Origin: Ophioderma brevispina
Lineage: Eukaryota > Echinodermata > Ophiuroidea > Amphilepidida > Ophiodermatidae
Reading direction: 5' to 3'
Assembly (NCBI GenBank): GCA_023653785.1
Contig: JAMKCH010072476.1
Coordinates: 62,001-126,000 of the forward strand
DNA: 64,000 nt
In this document: piece by piece, positions 24,898-36,179 of the stretch
Layout of the letters: each line of letters starts with the position of its first letter
How positions within the stretch are numbered: the stretch's first letter is position 1
The notes under the pieces: generated by a model
What the model was told of the DNA's origin: nothing
The model's input: only the letters and a program-made list of their open reading frames with translations
Databases searched by the model: none
Program-made: the position numbers and the translations under genes

Positions 24898-25500
24898 TCA
24901 CGTGATATTAAGTCTCAAATGTGACCTTTTTTGTGTGTGGATGTATGGACCGTGTTGAAAAAGTTCCATGTGCTTTAAGAAGAGCATCCCAAAAATCTGG
25001 CAACCTCGGGTTTTTGAAGGCTGATCAACATGAATTGAAATCCCAAGAAATAATGTGTTTGGCTGGAGCAAGATTGATCTCATCAAGAAACACTTCAAAT
25101 TCATCCAAATATGGCTAGTTTTGAAGCCATTTTCTTGGAAGGTGAGGTCGATATACAATAAACCAACCTGAGACCCATCCTTTTAACCATACCATAGCAT
25201 TTCAAAAAGGTTGTTTCAGTCCAGATGAGTTGTTTTAAAATGTTTATAAACATATGCGTTTTTGTGAATAATTCCGATACCCACCATTGTTCATCATCAC
25301 CCTTGTGTGGAAAGTGCAAAGCAATGAATAACCATGTGGCCAACATTTTCTCCTATAACACTGGTCGTCTTCCGCAACCCATGTTTCATCACTCAAAACA
25401 AAATGTCCAACATCGTTCTCAATTAATGTTTATCAGCAATGGAATTCCAGTTTTCTTGCGAACAGATCTGGCATTCCAAAGCCTAATATTCAATTCAAAC
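24898..25500 (-). pseudogene. LINE A AP-endonuclease domain, decayed
   Basis: Read on the minus strand, the order of motifs is that of a CR1/L2-type endonuclease: LWNARSVRKK (about 25455-25487), a DETWV-like acidic motif (about 25378-25395), a GGYR segment matching the usual GGG site (about 25265-25285), YRP (about 25140-25150), a damaged GDFN (reads as WDFN or GISIHV, about 25030-25050) and a final HTKK..L.L.IT (about 24898-24930). The second acidic motif is degraded and several frameshifts occur, so no activity is expected. Confidence 0.65.
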
Positions 25501-25559
25501 TTACTACAGTTTAATTTATTTAATGTACGTAAATGGTTGGGATTACAAAATTATGTCCG

Positions 25560-27236
25560 TGTAAATATTCAGTTCTGGTATTGATAATGCCATGATAGTG
25601 CGGTTTACGTGGTCGAGAGTCACCTCGTCTACTCGTTTTCCCTTTCCTTTTCCTCCACGTTTTTCTTTTTGTTGTTTGTGCAAATGAATGAATGAAGGGC
25701 CCCCCCCCCAAAAAAAAGGATATGGAGTAAATTCAAAGACTCCAAGCGCCTACATAAGTTGCACAGAGATACCACAATCCAAATTACCCTATCCAAACCA
25801 GTGGGATTCAAATCCAACGATGAAGAAAATCGATGTATAACCAAACGATCGATGTTCTTATTACTTGACAGGTCCCCCATAGTAGTAATAATACTTTTGT
25901 GTTATCGATTAAGTAAGTCTCCAAAGGTGTGGGATAGGAAACGTAAATTAAATTCAGGAGAACATCATTCTGCTCCGCATAGCTTGCTCCCCTCCAGCTT
26001 ATTTCTTCAGGCTGACTGATGTAACAGGGTCGAAAACTACTACCAAGTATCTCTCATAATCTCACAGCTTCTCCAGGTGTCTTCTTGGATGATCCGGTGA
26101 TCCTGTGTCCCAACACTAGTCTTCTATGTTGTACTTGACTATACTCTGCGTCCACCTCGAAGTACGAAGTAGCGACGGGGGCGCGTATACAATGTACGCG
26201 TACCTTTCAGCGCGAGCGTAGGCAAAGCATAACGCGCTGCAACGAAAGGCTGTACTGGGTATAGGCGCGTCAACACTTCAACTTCATACAAGACCAAGTA
26301 TTATGTAAACCCCACCCTACATTGCTTGCTTCCAATCCATTCTTACATTCCATGGGTGGAGTGTTAATTGAATGAACTCTTTACAATTCAACAACGTTTT
26401 TCTCTGCAGATGCTCCTTCAGGGCTTGTTCCCTTCCTTGTGGGTTTGGGGAAAAAGCTTATCAATTTGATTTTGTCAAATGGATCTGCTTTGTGTGGGAG
26501 ATAGCATTGATTTTTGCCACGTTTGTGTTGTGCCATCATGATTTTTCTGTTGCTATGAGGGCTGCTGGAGGGGTGGCGGGGGGCGCAGCTCCCACAGCAT
26601 GGTTTGTTATTGAAGTATTCGTTCTCCCGATGTCAGTGGCCATGAAAAAACGATTATAACAAACATTCACTCTGCCTTGGGCATGAACAATTCCGTCTCC
26701 AACCAGAAGTTGCCCGTAGCACAGGTCACAAGACTACCGTCCTTTTGCGCACTTCATATTCTGTATGTTCATCACGGCGCACGCCATTTGCCTTGTTTAG
26801 AGGTTGCATCCCATAGCTGGGACAAGCGTGGTAAGCACCAGAGTATGCTTGGCGGTTGGGGTATTTAAACGCCGAATTTGACGCCTATAACTTACACCCA
26901 CCCATACCAGAGCGTGTCAGACAACCGGTGGGTCACCTCTTGGGTGGCTTGTTACTCCGAGATCCCCTACTATTAGACCTGGGGATCACAAGAAACCAGT
27001 TATTACCAGCAGTGGCCACGAGGAGGCAATGTAGGAGTGCATGGGGAGAGGCTATGCCGCTGTGCAGGAGACACTTATACCACTGGCTTTCTATTTTCAC
27101 CTTTCGACTAGCCATCGCGGTAGAGTTTCGTTCACCTGAATGCAAGAGATAAACACCTACAACAAATTGATAACAATTACCTATACTACCCCAATGCCCT
27201 TACCCCTGTGACAACTTGTCCCCAACCATCGAATCA
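25560..27236. other. no recognised gene; CpG cluster and C run inside
   Basis: A C/A run lies at 25700-25717. A dense CpG cluster with ACGCGTAC, CGCGTATAC and CAGCGCGAGCG lies at about 26155-26270 and could be a promoter relic. Frames 26372-26659, 26856-27152 and 26933-27145 (minus) have no recognised motif. Confidence 0.4.
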
Positions 27237-27312
27237 GATTTCTTTTCGTCAAATTTTCGGGTTTACGTGTTAAACCCCAATGAAGTGTCTAAATTTGTGA
27301 TTTCTTTGGCCG
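27237..27312 (+). repeat. dispersed ~75-bp repeat, copy b
   Basis: Same order of phrases as 14840-14910: TTTACGTGTTAAACC, GTGTCTAAATTT and GATTTCTTTGGCC. The flanks beyond about 75 bp do not clearly match. Confidence 0.5.
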
Positions 27313-30027
27313 CCACCATTCTGCACCTGTCAGGCTGCGGTACAGGCGAGGCGGGCAAGGCTCCAGCGCCCCCATAAGTTTGATTTAATTTCTAAACCAG
27401 TCTAAACGCGTCTAAAACCATTTTTTAGCACTTAGCCACTATTAATTAAATTGCCCTATTGACGTCCTTCTTTTACTTCATTGAATGTTGCAAGAACTTA
27501 TTGATGTTTTTGCACTTTTACGTTTGCATAAAGTGGGGCTAATTTGACTCTATTTTTTTGGTTTCATTATGAAGGATTATTTTATTTAGGAAATAACTTG
27601 CCCTGCAACATTTCTAGAAACTCTTTTTAACAGAACATACTTCTGGGGTCACGCCCCGCATGCAGCCCATACACACACAACACAAACACGCACACACTTT
27701 AGAGCATGTACGGTAGCATTTGGCATGTGGATAGTTTTGGTCGTAACAAAAACACAAATTATGCTACACGTACCCATTCAATTTTAGTGTATGACTTGTA
27801 TGTGTTTTTCTTCTGCGTACGTATGAACTTGGCTGTGCCTGGGCTGGATCTGTTCCTGTTCCTACGACAATGTACGTGGGTGTTTTATCGGTTTTAATGG
27901 TAGCGAATTTGGTTGTTATAAGAAGGACTCTTGCCTTATGAAGTGATCGAGACGTAGTTACAGAGTATGGTTGCCTGATCTGCCTAGACGTATGATGGGG
28001 TTTTGGAACCCTATCTCGACGGACCCACATTGAGAGTGCATCACACCGGTCACCATGCAGGATACACAAGAAACTAAATGGAGTGCAAAACAGTGGCGAG
28101 AAGAGGTGCGTTCTGTTTAAAGTCTTCACGTTGTAGTGGACTAGAATTATTTTCCAAAGCTTCCATGATGGAACTCATCTAATTTTTTGGGCCATACATT
28201 CCATGTGCATCTAACATATATCCCACATGCGTGGTATCACCGAATCTTATTTTATTAGCTCTAAAGTAAATCACTCTCAGTGTATTTGAAAAAAAAACTC
28301 TAAAATCAAAAAATCAAATTTGGCATGTCTGTGTCTGTAATAGTATTCTAATCGTACACTATAGTGCTAAGACTGAAAGCAACCAATAAGGTAGTCCTGC
28401 TGAACATGACTCCTCCTTATGTACAATTTCATAATTGCCATTAACTTTATCAATGGAGGAGTCATGCCAATATAGTGTGTAACCTGATATGACAAAATGT
28501 TTGTCCAACATTCTCCAATACTTTTTCACGCTCACGCGAATAAATATTACAAGATTCCACCTTGAAAGTATTTCCTTAGATGTTATCATATCAAACAAAC
28601 GTATAGTTGTAAATATCTTCAGCCCAAAAAACTTTTTAGCAGTGAAATTTAATGAAATTTCAGACTTGGTACTATGATTCTGACCGGTACTAGCCTGATT
28701 TTGTATTTGCCAGGTGCTTAAAGTCTGATCAGAATTTCTGAATATAAATTTTTTAATATAGTAATTAAAAAATCAACTAGAGCTAAGATAGTCACCTAAA
28801 CGCTCAATTTTCCCAGTTTGAGATTATCTGACTTTTCGTTTTTGATGCAGTAAAACATTTATATGTATATACAGTTGCCATAGGACACTGTGTTAGAACA
28901 GAATTTCCGGATCCGATTTTTTTAAACAAAGATGTGATTTTCTATTGAAAGGACTTCGATTTGAGGCATAGCTATTTCACACAGTGATTAGTATATGGAC
29001 AAGCAATTATGTACAATGCAAAAAATACAATTTGTTTGAAAATTGAGGGCGCCCTCATCGGGAAATATTTGATTCCAGCCTTTCATGAAAGCTTTAGCTT
29101 GTATTTAAAATTGGATATTACTGGGGCTAAAGTAGAAGAGGTTTAGGGAAAAGCACCGGTGTTATATGAAAATTGGGAGGGACATGTTGCAGTGGTTCGA
29201 AATTAAGGTTACACAAATGTCATAATGTTTGGGGCTCACATACAGACTGTTAAAGGCATTCTGTTAAAGCAACGTCATGTGAAGTCCCAATTATTGGGAC
29301 TACTAGAATAAGGACAAAATTGGACATTTCAGTCATTAACCGTACGTACGGACACTTACTGAAACACGTAATTAGATTGAGATTCATATCTTTGGAGCAC
29401 TGCTATTTTCTTCTTTCTGCCAATTGGTCAGTTGCCCAAAATAACTTATGAGAATTCCACAGACTTAATTTTCGACCTTTTGCGTGAATAACTATATATT
29501 TTGGCTATCTCAATATAGTGTTGCCGACATATATAGTCCAGGCTACAGACCGTGTGACCCTGTGATAGTATATATATAATGTTTTTCAACGTTCAAGACC
29601 AGTTTTCCTGCTGAATCTGAATCGATGGATGCCAGATGAAGAAAACCTGAACATTTTCGAAGTAACGCAAACATTCAAAATGGCCACCAAAACGCTAAAA
29701 AGTCACCCGTTAATTGCTCAAAGTTCGTAATTTTTTGCCTATCCAGTCAAAGCACCCATTGTGACCAATTAACATATGATTCAATAACCACCTAATTAAG
29801 AAATTCGCTATGGCCACAGTTCAAGCAAAGCATTGAGTGTATCTATTTTTGACCGTATGAATGGTAATTGGTATTTAACGATCGAGAGTTTGATTAGACC
29901 ATTATGACATCTTTCATTAATTTGATAATAAAATCACTAAACCATTCAAGATGGCTCCAAAATAGCAAAAATCATTACTATATAGCCAAGAGCTGTAATG
30001 TATGTGTATGACTCATTCCGAAGCAGT
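27313..30027. other. no recognised gene
   Basis: The 121-codon minus frame at 27764-28129 shows no motif. A 12-bp perfect palindrome GAGGGCGCCCTC lies at 29045-29056. The phrase AAAATGGC (about 29678) also recurs in the 58-kb repeats. Confidence 0.4.
28405..28466. repeat. hairpin with perfect 12-bp stem
   Basis: CATGACTCCTCC at 28405-28416 and GGAGGAGTCATG at 28455-28466 are exact inverse complements, with a 38-base loop. It could be a small MITE or structured RNA; nothing decides between them. Confidence 0.5.
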
Positions 30028-30368
30028 TAAAGGTTCCATGGCGATCCTAATAGCCTCGCCCAGAACCTCAGATTTGACCGGAAGTGGTCGGATTTTGAAG
30101 AAAGCAACTATTGTCTCATTGACCCTGTGAAATCTTAGGGCTAAAAGAGGTTTGGGATTTGAAGTTATGAGGCGAAAATGTACTCCATTGGTCGACCAAT
30201 ATTAATTTTACACAGTCTCTATGGGGATCACAAAATCACGTTCTAGCTCTCACATCAACACTGATTGAAATATAGCGGCGAGAACACTTTGCAGATGGGT
30301 TTTTGGGTGATGGCCATTCAATCAAGTGAAACTTTATATACTTAACTCGGACCATCATCCTTAAGTAC
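30028..30368 (+). repeat. ~345-bp dispersed repeat, copy 1
   Basis: Shares with 35056-35404, in the same order: TTAAAGGTTCCATGG, AATAGCCTCG, GGAAGTGGTC, CCCTGTGAAATCTTAGGG, GGTCGACCAATATTAATTTT, ACACAGT and CTTAACTCG. Both copies are in the same orientation. There is no coding capacity, and termini are not obvious inverted repeats. Confidence 0.75.
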
Positions 30369-32190
30369 AAACATGAATCAAGGATTGATATCTGCCAGAT
30401 AGGATACAAGATGGCGCCGGGGATGGGCGTTCAATATGGCTGCAAAATTCGTCAGTAAAGACCAGTAATTCATTCCGCTGTATATTTTTGGGGTTTTTAG
30501 TTGATTATCACTACCCACTCCCAATAAGGCGACTTAAGTGTCTGATCGTATCATCAAATATCCCAAATGAAGCCAATGGACGCCTAACACATACCAAATA
30601 TACAAAAAGATACATATCTCTTATAGACTATTAGTGATCGGATTTTTCGCCGCTTAGCCATATTGGATACTCATCTGGCTGGCATCTTACATATATCGAG
30701 TGCTCTCATTACCTAAGTGAAACTGATCTGATTGACTTAAACACAACCATTTCAGTACTAGGTTAGACACATTGATCAATTATAGCCATTTTGAGTATGG
30801 AAGCCCATCTTGGATGCTATAATGAATGAATGATACTAACATTTTTGAAAAATATTCTTATAGGTTTAATTAATTTCTTGGCTGTCAAAACACCAGGATA
30901 ACTACCAAATACCAAAACTACAATCAAAAGTAGCTCCACGATCGAACTTAGAGTATTGGTGGCCCTAGAATTATTGATTGCTGTTACAGAATATATGTAA
31001 TCGTCACAATGAATGTTTTAACGAGGCAGACTGAAAAATTACAATCTGAGTAAACAACATATGAATGTTTTTTGGTGTTTTGTGGCCATTTGATTTTTTG
31101 CGTTTTACAAAAATGTAAAGGTTCTCTTCTTTGTTAGTCTGGCATCACTCGGACTCAGAATCAGCATGAACAAATTGATCGATAAACCGTTGAAAACATA
31201 ATATCAATGAATAAGGTTGATATTAGTATCAATGGATCACTGTAGCCTGGCGCATACGCTAGTCAGAGTGAATCAGATCGATAAGTAATAAAGTGGTTTG
31301 TGTGGTCAAATAAGATAGTATTTCAATATCCAGGGACCATAAATTTTCTACGAGTGCATGAAATTTAACGACCATTGGCTAATTAAATGGAATTTGTCTT
31401 GGTGATGTCAGCAAAAATCTGACAAATTGGCTTCAAAACTCCATCCATCCAAAATCTTGAGAATTTAAACCTGGTACCAGAACAATACAGGACAACCGTC
31501 AGAAATGTTGGAGGGCGGGTAGTTTTATGTTTAATTATGTATTCATGAAAGTATTTAGTTGCTTACCCATTCTCGCCGATAATCGCTATTACACAGGCAC
31601 TTAATACAATATGCTGCTTTCAAGAATTTCCTTTGTAACATTTTATGTAACATTTTATAACATTTTTTTTTTTTTTTTTTTTTTATAACATTTTATGTAT
31701 TTTGTAAACAATTTTTAAAGTTAAAAACCTTGATTACAGAAATAGTTTTAGCATTTTGATAAAAATTATTTTATGAAGGTTAAGGCGGTACATCATGAAA
31801 AATGGTACACCACCTTTTTCTGAACACGCCTTAATTTATGATGTGAGAAATTAGTACAGTTGGATGTTTAAAAAACTAAACTTCGCTCCCGGGTTAGCTG
31901 TAAATACTCTATACATTATTGGCGATGTTTAATTAAATTGAGGTTTTAATTTTACAAAATTTTCAATTGAAGGGTTAATCAAAATATTAGAGATAATATT
32001 GTTAGTAAGTTCCTTTGACACCGGGAGATATAATTCTTGGTGTTGACTTTTCTGGAACCAAACTCAAAACAGGTGTTCACTAATAAAACTATACTTATTG
32101 TCCGGATTGAATTTCTAGAATCTACTGATTACACATATATTTACAAGTAAGTGAAAATTAAGATCTTTGGGCTGGATTTAAAAATTGACG
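30369..32190. other. AT-rich sequence, poly-T run
   Basis: A T run of roughly 20 bases lies around 31664-31683, with ATAACATTTTATG phrases on both sides. AAGATGGCGCC- and ATATGGCTGC-like phrases (30410-30440) recall the 58-kb repeat. No gene recognised. Confidence 0.4.
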
Positions 32191-32194
32191 TACT

Positions 32195-32458
32195 TTGTAT
32201 TTGATGATTTCTAACATTTTTCTTCAGTTTGTGAACCAACAACCTTTACTTTTCAGCATTCACCAAACCATTAAACGACAACAGAGTTCCAGTCGGAGTG
32301 TCGCAACTTATGACAAACATTTTGGAAACTTCAGGACCTTCAAAGACATGTTCACGGCTGAAGCAATAAGCTCTTGGATTGGTAAAGTTTTGAAACCATT
32401 AGCAAACATTGTTAAAGAGTCTGTACATGTGGTAAAGTATAAAACCACTGCGAGATAG
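32195..32458 (+). other. unclassified 87-codon frame
   Basis: A possible acceptor TTTACTTTTCAG precedes in-frame sequence (about 32259 on), and a frame stays open to 32458. Its composition is protein-like, but no motif or homolog is recognised. Real exon, pseudogene and chance are all open. Confidence 0.15.
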
Positions 32459-32679
32459 TGGCAATACAAATAGTTCCCTTTTCTCTGTAACATTATAATC
32501 AGTTATTTTTATTGAATTGATTGTTACAGGGTCTGTCTGGTTATGCCAGCAACAAGATCAACGAGTGAATCTGAGCAATCCATAGCTACTTTATGACCAC
32601 GTCCACCAACAGGAGGCGCATATGACGAAGGACTACAGCCAATCCTTATACTCGACGTATGGGAACATGACTTACTTAC

Positions 32680-32733
32680 CTGAAGCACCAGAATAAAAGG
32701 GGAGTTTATATCGATGATGGTGGAGCGTGTCAT
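32680..32733 (-). CDS. candidate first coding exon (18 codons), unknown protein
   Basis: On the minus strand an ATG at 32733 opens 18 codons (MTRSTIIDIN...VLQ) that end exactly at a consensus donor CAG/GTAAGTAAG (splice after 32680). A TATAAAAG box lies 76-83 bases upstream of the ATG (32809-32816), which would place transcription start near 32780 and give a short leader of about 50 bases. An in-frame TGA lies a few codons before the ATG, so the start is forced. I could not place a second exon. TATA plus ATG plus strong donor in the right order is suggestive, not proof. Confidence 0.25.
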
Positions 32734-32808
32734 GGAGGGCAGTAGAAGTTGTCAGAGTGGTGGCTAAAGAGGGGTTCTACCACATGATGAACTCTAGCAT
32801 TTTTATGT

Positions 32809-32816
32809 CTTTTATA
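32809..32816 (-). promoter_or_regulatory. TATA box candidate
   Basis: TATAAAAG on the minus strand, correctly placed upstream of the candidate first exon at 32680-32733. In AT-rich DNA, matches arise by chance, so its weight comes only from the arrangement. Confidence 0.3.
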
Positions 32817-33109
32817 CCAAGGGTTTCTCGATTTGGTGTGGGTATGGAGCAGGGGTGTAGGGGCGGGGAGCGCTACTTCTAAGGATTTCATCAGACTGGG
32901 TTAAAATAATGCCACGTAAGATGATATTGGCCATGGATCAAAGGAAAAATTGTTCATTGTGCTAAATAGTCGCAGAAGTAAACCATTTTTCCCTATAAAT
33001 AATAATAATATTATAATTACCATTTTGGTGTGGCAATGTGAAGGTTGCACATTTCCTGAAAATGAATAAAACCGCCATCTCAATTTCTTTTCATGACTTA
33101 TCAGTGATC

Positions 33110-33614
33110 AATAGACCGTATTTGGCGTAGACCAAACAACCACCATATAAACACAATTTGTGGTCCCATCGGGGGGGGGGGGGGTAAGGGAAAAACAAGT
33201 GTTAATTTCATAATAAATGATTAACATCATATAACTAAATATAAAATGGGCCCGAGTATGCGGGCCATGTTCTAGTCAGGTGTTATCACCTACACGAAAG
33301 AGGAGGGATTTGTTACTGAACACGAATCGTGTAGGTGATCAAACTGACTATAACAATGGCTCCGCATACCGGGCCCATTGTAATATTTTTAGTTAATGTT
33401 TGCTGAGTATATAATATCCACTGGTCATGATATTGGGAAAGAGGAAATTGAGTGATATTTTATTCATTCAAGAAAATGTGCCAAGTTTTATGAGCGGAAC
33501 AGACGTTATATGATTTTTAATCTTAAGTTTGGATTACACTGGTTTTCCCGTAGTCCGATGGGGACAAAGAATTTGTTCTATAGTTGGTGTTTGGTCTACG
33601 CCAATAGTCTATTA
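33110..33614. mobile_element. ~500-bp foldback element
   Basis: The whole element folds on itself. Outer arms: GGCGTAGACCAAACA and CCCATCGG (about 33125-33175) match their inverse at about 33555-33602. Inner arms: AATGGGCCCGAGTATGCGGG, CTAGTCAG and ATCACCTACACGA (about 33245-33296) match the inverse of TCGTGTAGGTGAT...GGGCCCATT (about 33327-33380). The central loop is about 30 bases. A G run (about 33168-33182) lies in the left arm. The termini read AATAGACC / GGTCTATT-like. No coding capacity, so this is a non-autonomous foldback or MITE. Confidence 0.75.
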
Positions 33615-35055
33615 AGGTTATTTATTCGTGCACAAGGACAGGTATTTTGTTAAGTCGTGAAAGAGAAACTAGATCAATCGTAATCGGGTGATGAGCCCGA
33701 AATCTTTTTCACCTGTACATGTGAGTCAAAATGATGTTCCCAAATTCCTGATTTTTTCTATCAAACTGTGCAAGGTAGCTCCTAAAATTGTAAATACTTC
33801 AAAAGTACATTTAAATAGCTTTCACAAGAATTTTGAATTTTTCATTTTGGTTAGTCAATCAATATCTACAATCATTAAGTAAAGGCCCTCAGATTTGCAT
33901 TTGTACAAGATTATATTTTTATTTGGTAATTGAAGCGGCAAATAAAAGTGGAGATACCTAAGGTGTGCTTTACATACTCTGGTGGATAAATGGTAATAAA
34001 TGCCCCAATAGTATAAATACACATGCCGGTTATTAAGTTGGGGATTCATGAAACAAACAAGTGCAATTATATGTTTGATGTTAGAATTCTTAAGATTTGA
34101 GTGAACTCGTTTTTAAACTATTAACTAGGCAAACAAAAAAGATATTGAAAAAATACATACAGGTTCATTTAAGTGATACACCTGTTGGCTAAAAGGTCAA
34201 AGGTCAGACTTTTTGGGAACAATTTCTTCTTGATAAAATCTTAATAATTTTGTGCTTCACTGTGTGTTAGTGAATATGCAAACAAACAAGAGGTTCTTTG
34301 CATATCTCGTTTTCGGGATCATGGTTTGTGAATTATAGTACCGATTAACATGGATTATCATCTTCTTATGTTACTGTAACTAAAATTGGTACACTTGGCA
34401 TTCGGGAGCCCTCTAAAAATGAGGCCCTAACTTGAAAATAAAGTGCATGAATCGCGGGATTTTGGACATGGTGATTAGAAGTAATATTTGTTATAGAAGT
34501 AAATAATAATCTTCTAAAGATTACAAATATTTTAATAATTTTATTATCGGGGAACAATCATTTTGACTCACCACTGTATGGGTAATAACAATGGTTACTT
34601 ACTTCCAGATAAAAAGTAATTTGAAAGTGCTTTGATACTCTGCCCTCCGAGCGGATTTACGGGCTATCACAGTGCTCTTATTTGCTCGAGTCAAACAGCA
34701 TGATGTACTATACTGGTCACTGATATTTAGGAAAGAAATTGTGATGACATTTTATTCATTTTCAATCAAATGTACAACTTGCACTCGACATACCCCAGGG
34801 TATTGAAGGTATAATTAGACAATAAAACACTGGCGAAATAAGCAGTACTTCGCAGATATCCGTAACCAATGTCCTATGCAAGCATCTTTCTCACTTTGAT
34901 TCCCATGTAGTGAATATGAATGCGTGCCTTGACTTTAACCCTGGTAAACCTTTTTTATATGGAATAGGGATGTGCGGGAAACTTGGGACTGGGCATGATT
35001 TTGTATCTCAATTGATAAGCTCAAATTTAAAATGCAAAAGTGGTTAATAGTAATA
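33615..35055. other. AT-rich, no gene; one DR1 motif
   Basis: AGGTCA-A-AGGTCA at 34194-34206 is a perfect DR1-type nuclear-receptor repeat. Nothing else recognised; frames 33688-33882 and 34366-34557 (minus) are unsupported. Confidence 0.4.
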
Positions 35056-35404
35056 TTAAAGGTCCATGGCCGATCTCTAATAGCCTCGTCCCCAGAGCCC
35101 AGATTTTACGGAAGTGGTCAACATTTGGGATAGACGAAGAATGCTACATTTTTCTCATTTACCCTGTGAAATCTTAGGGCAAAGGATGTTTGGTTTGGAA
35201 GTAAGAGCAAAAAAGGTACCCAATTTGGTCGACCAATATTAATTTTACACAGTTACTCTATGGTGCTTACGAAATCACGTTTTATGCTCTCACATGAAAA
35301 CGCATTGAAAAGTCGGCGCGAAACTTACAGTGGGGTTTTGGGTGAAAGGCCAATCTATCAAGATGAAAACTTCATATCCTTAACTCGAGCCATCCTCTTA
35401 AGAA
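35056..35404 (+). repeat. ~345-bp dispersed repeat, copy 2
   Basis: Second copy of the repeat at 30028-30368, same orientation. Diagnostic shared phrases include CCCTGTGAAATCTTAGGG and GGTCGACCAATATTAATTTT. Small indels separate the copies, which points to age. Confidence 0.75.
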
Positions 35405-36175
35405 CTTATTAAGGTGGAAAGGTAACAGTGAAAAGATAAATGTTGCTTGAAAGATTACGGTTGTGTTGTAAGAAGCATATGGACCTGTGGCATAAAGACC
35501 CTCCACAAGAGAAGGTTGGCCAAAACATTTGAATAAACTTAAAAATAACTGAAATAAACTTTAAAAATAATGGAAACATCAAAATCCATACTGGACCAAA
35601 TTTAGGGCGTGGTCGCATGTCGTAAATGGTCATATATCATAGTGACAAAACTTAAACAACCATCACATTGGCGGAAATTTCTTGAAGAAAAAAAAACGCG
35701 GGCAATACAAGTTGCTCAGACGAATTTCGGAACCGGTGTGGTAGGAGATATGTCCTCCGGGCTCACAGTCCGGGAACAATGGTGAACAATAGGGCAATCG
35801 ATTCAGTTGACTCTTCAAGCAACATTGTTTCACGATTTCTTCTGTTGTCGTCTATGGAGCCCGGACCATGATCATTGATGATACCTGGCCGGACGATGAT
35901 TACTTAACAACGGTAATCGTTTAGAATTAAAAAAAAGAAAGGAAAAACAGTATTCTATCCATTGAGGCAGACAAGTATTATCATAAACGATGCTGGATGA
36001 CTGTCTCTTTGATGTTTTTATAATGTTCAAAACATTAATATTAAGCTTTTTCAACTTGGCCTATGCCCTATATTAAAATGGTCGTGATAATTCGTAAGAA
36101 GAGAAAATAGTGTTGTCAACTATCAGCAGCTTATGAAATTGTGAGACGAAATAAGTTTTTTTTTTAACTCACCAA
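35405..36175. other. no recognised gene
   Basis: Short inverse pieces (CCGGGCTCACAGTCCGGG at about 35758-35775, GAGCCCGGACC near 35860) hint at a small folded relic. No supported frame. Confidence 0.4.
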
Positions 36176-36179
36176 GGTA

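Larger units (their letters stand above)
21815..25500 (-). mobile_element. CR1/L2-like LINE, fossil, endonuclease to 3' end
   Basis: One non-LTR retrotransposon lies on the minus strand. The endonuclease is at about 25500-24898, the linker to about 23720, and the reverse transcriptase and C-terminus at about 23720-22000. An AT-rich 3' tail follows, ending in TAATAATAATTTAATT near 21815. The order and contents fit the CR1/L2 group (APE endonuclease, then RT). The endonuclease-to-RT distance is a few hundred bases longer than I would expect, so something may be inserted at about 23750-24590. No frame is intact. Confidence 0.65.

Noticed and set aside
26150..26275. CpG cluster as a promoter
   Set aside because: Only ~120 bp, with no TATA, CCAAT or exon in either direction that I can support.
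27764..28129. 121-codon minus frame
   Set aside because: No recognised motif; composition dominated by Thr/Ser/Arg; no exon signals.
32671..32690. ACTTACCTG resembling the 5' end of U1 snRNA
   Set aside because: Similarity stops after a few bases; it is better read as the complement of a splice donor.
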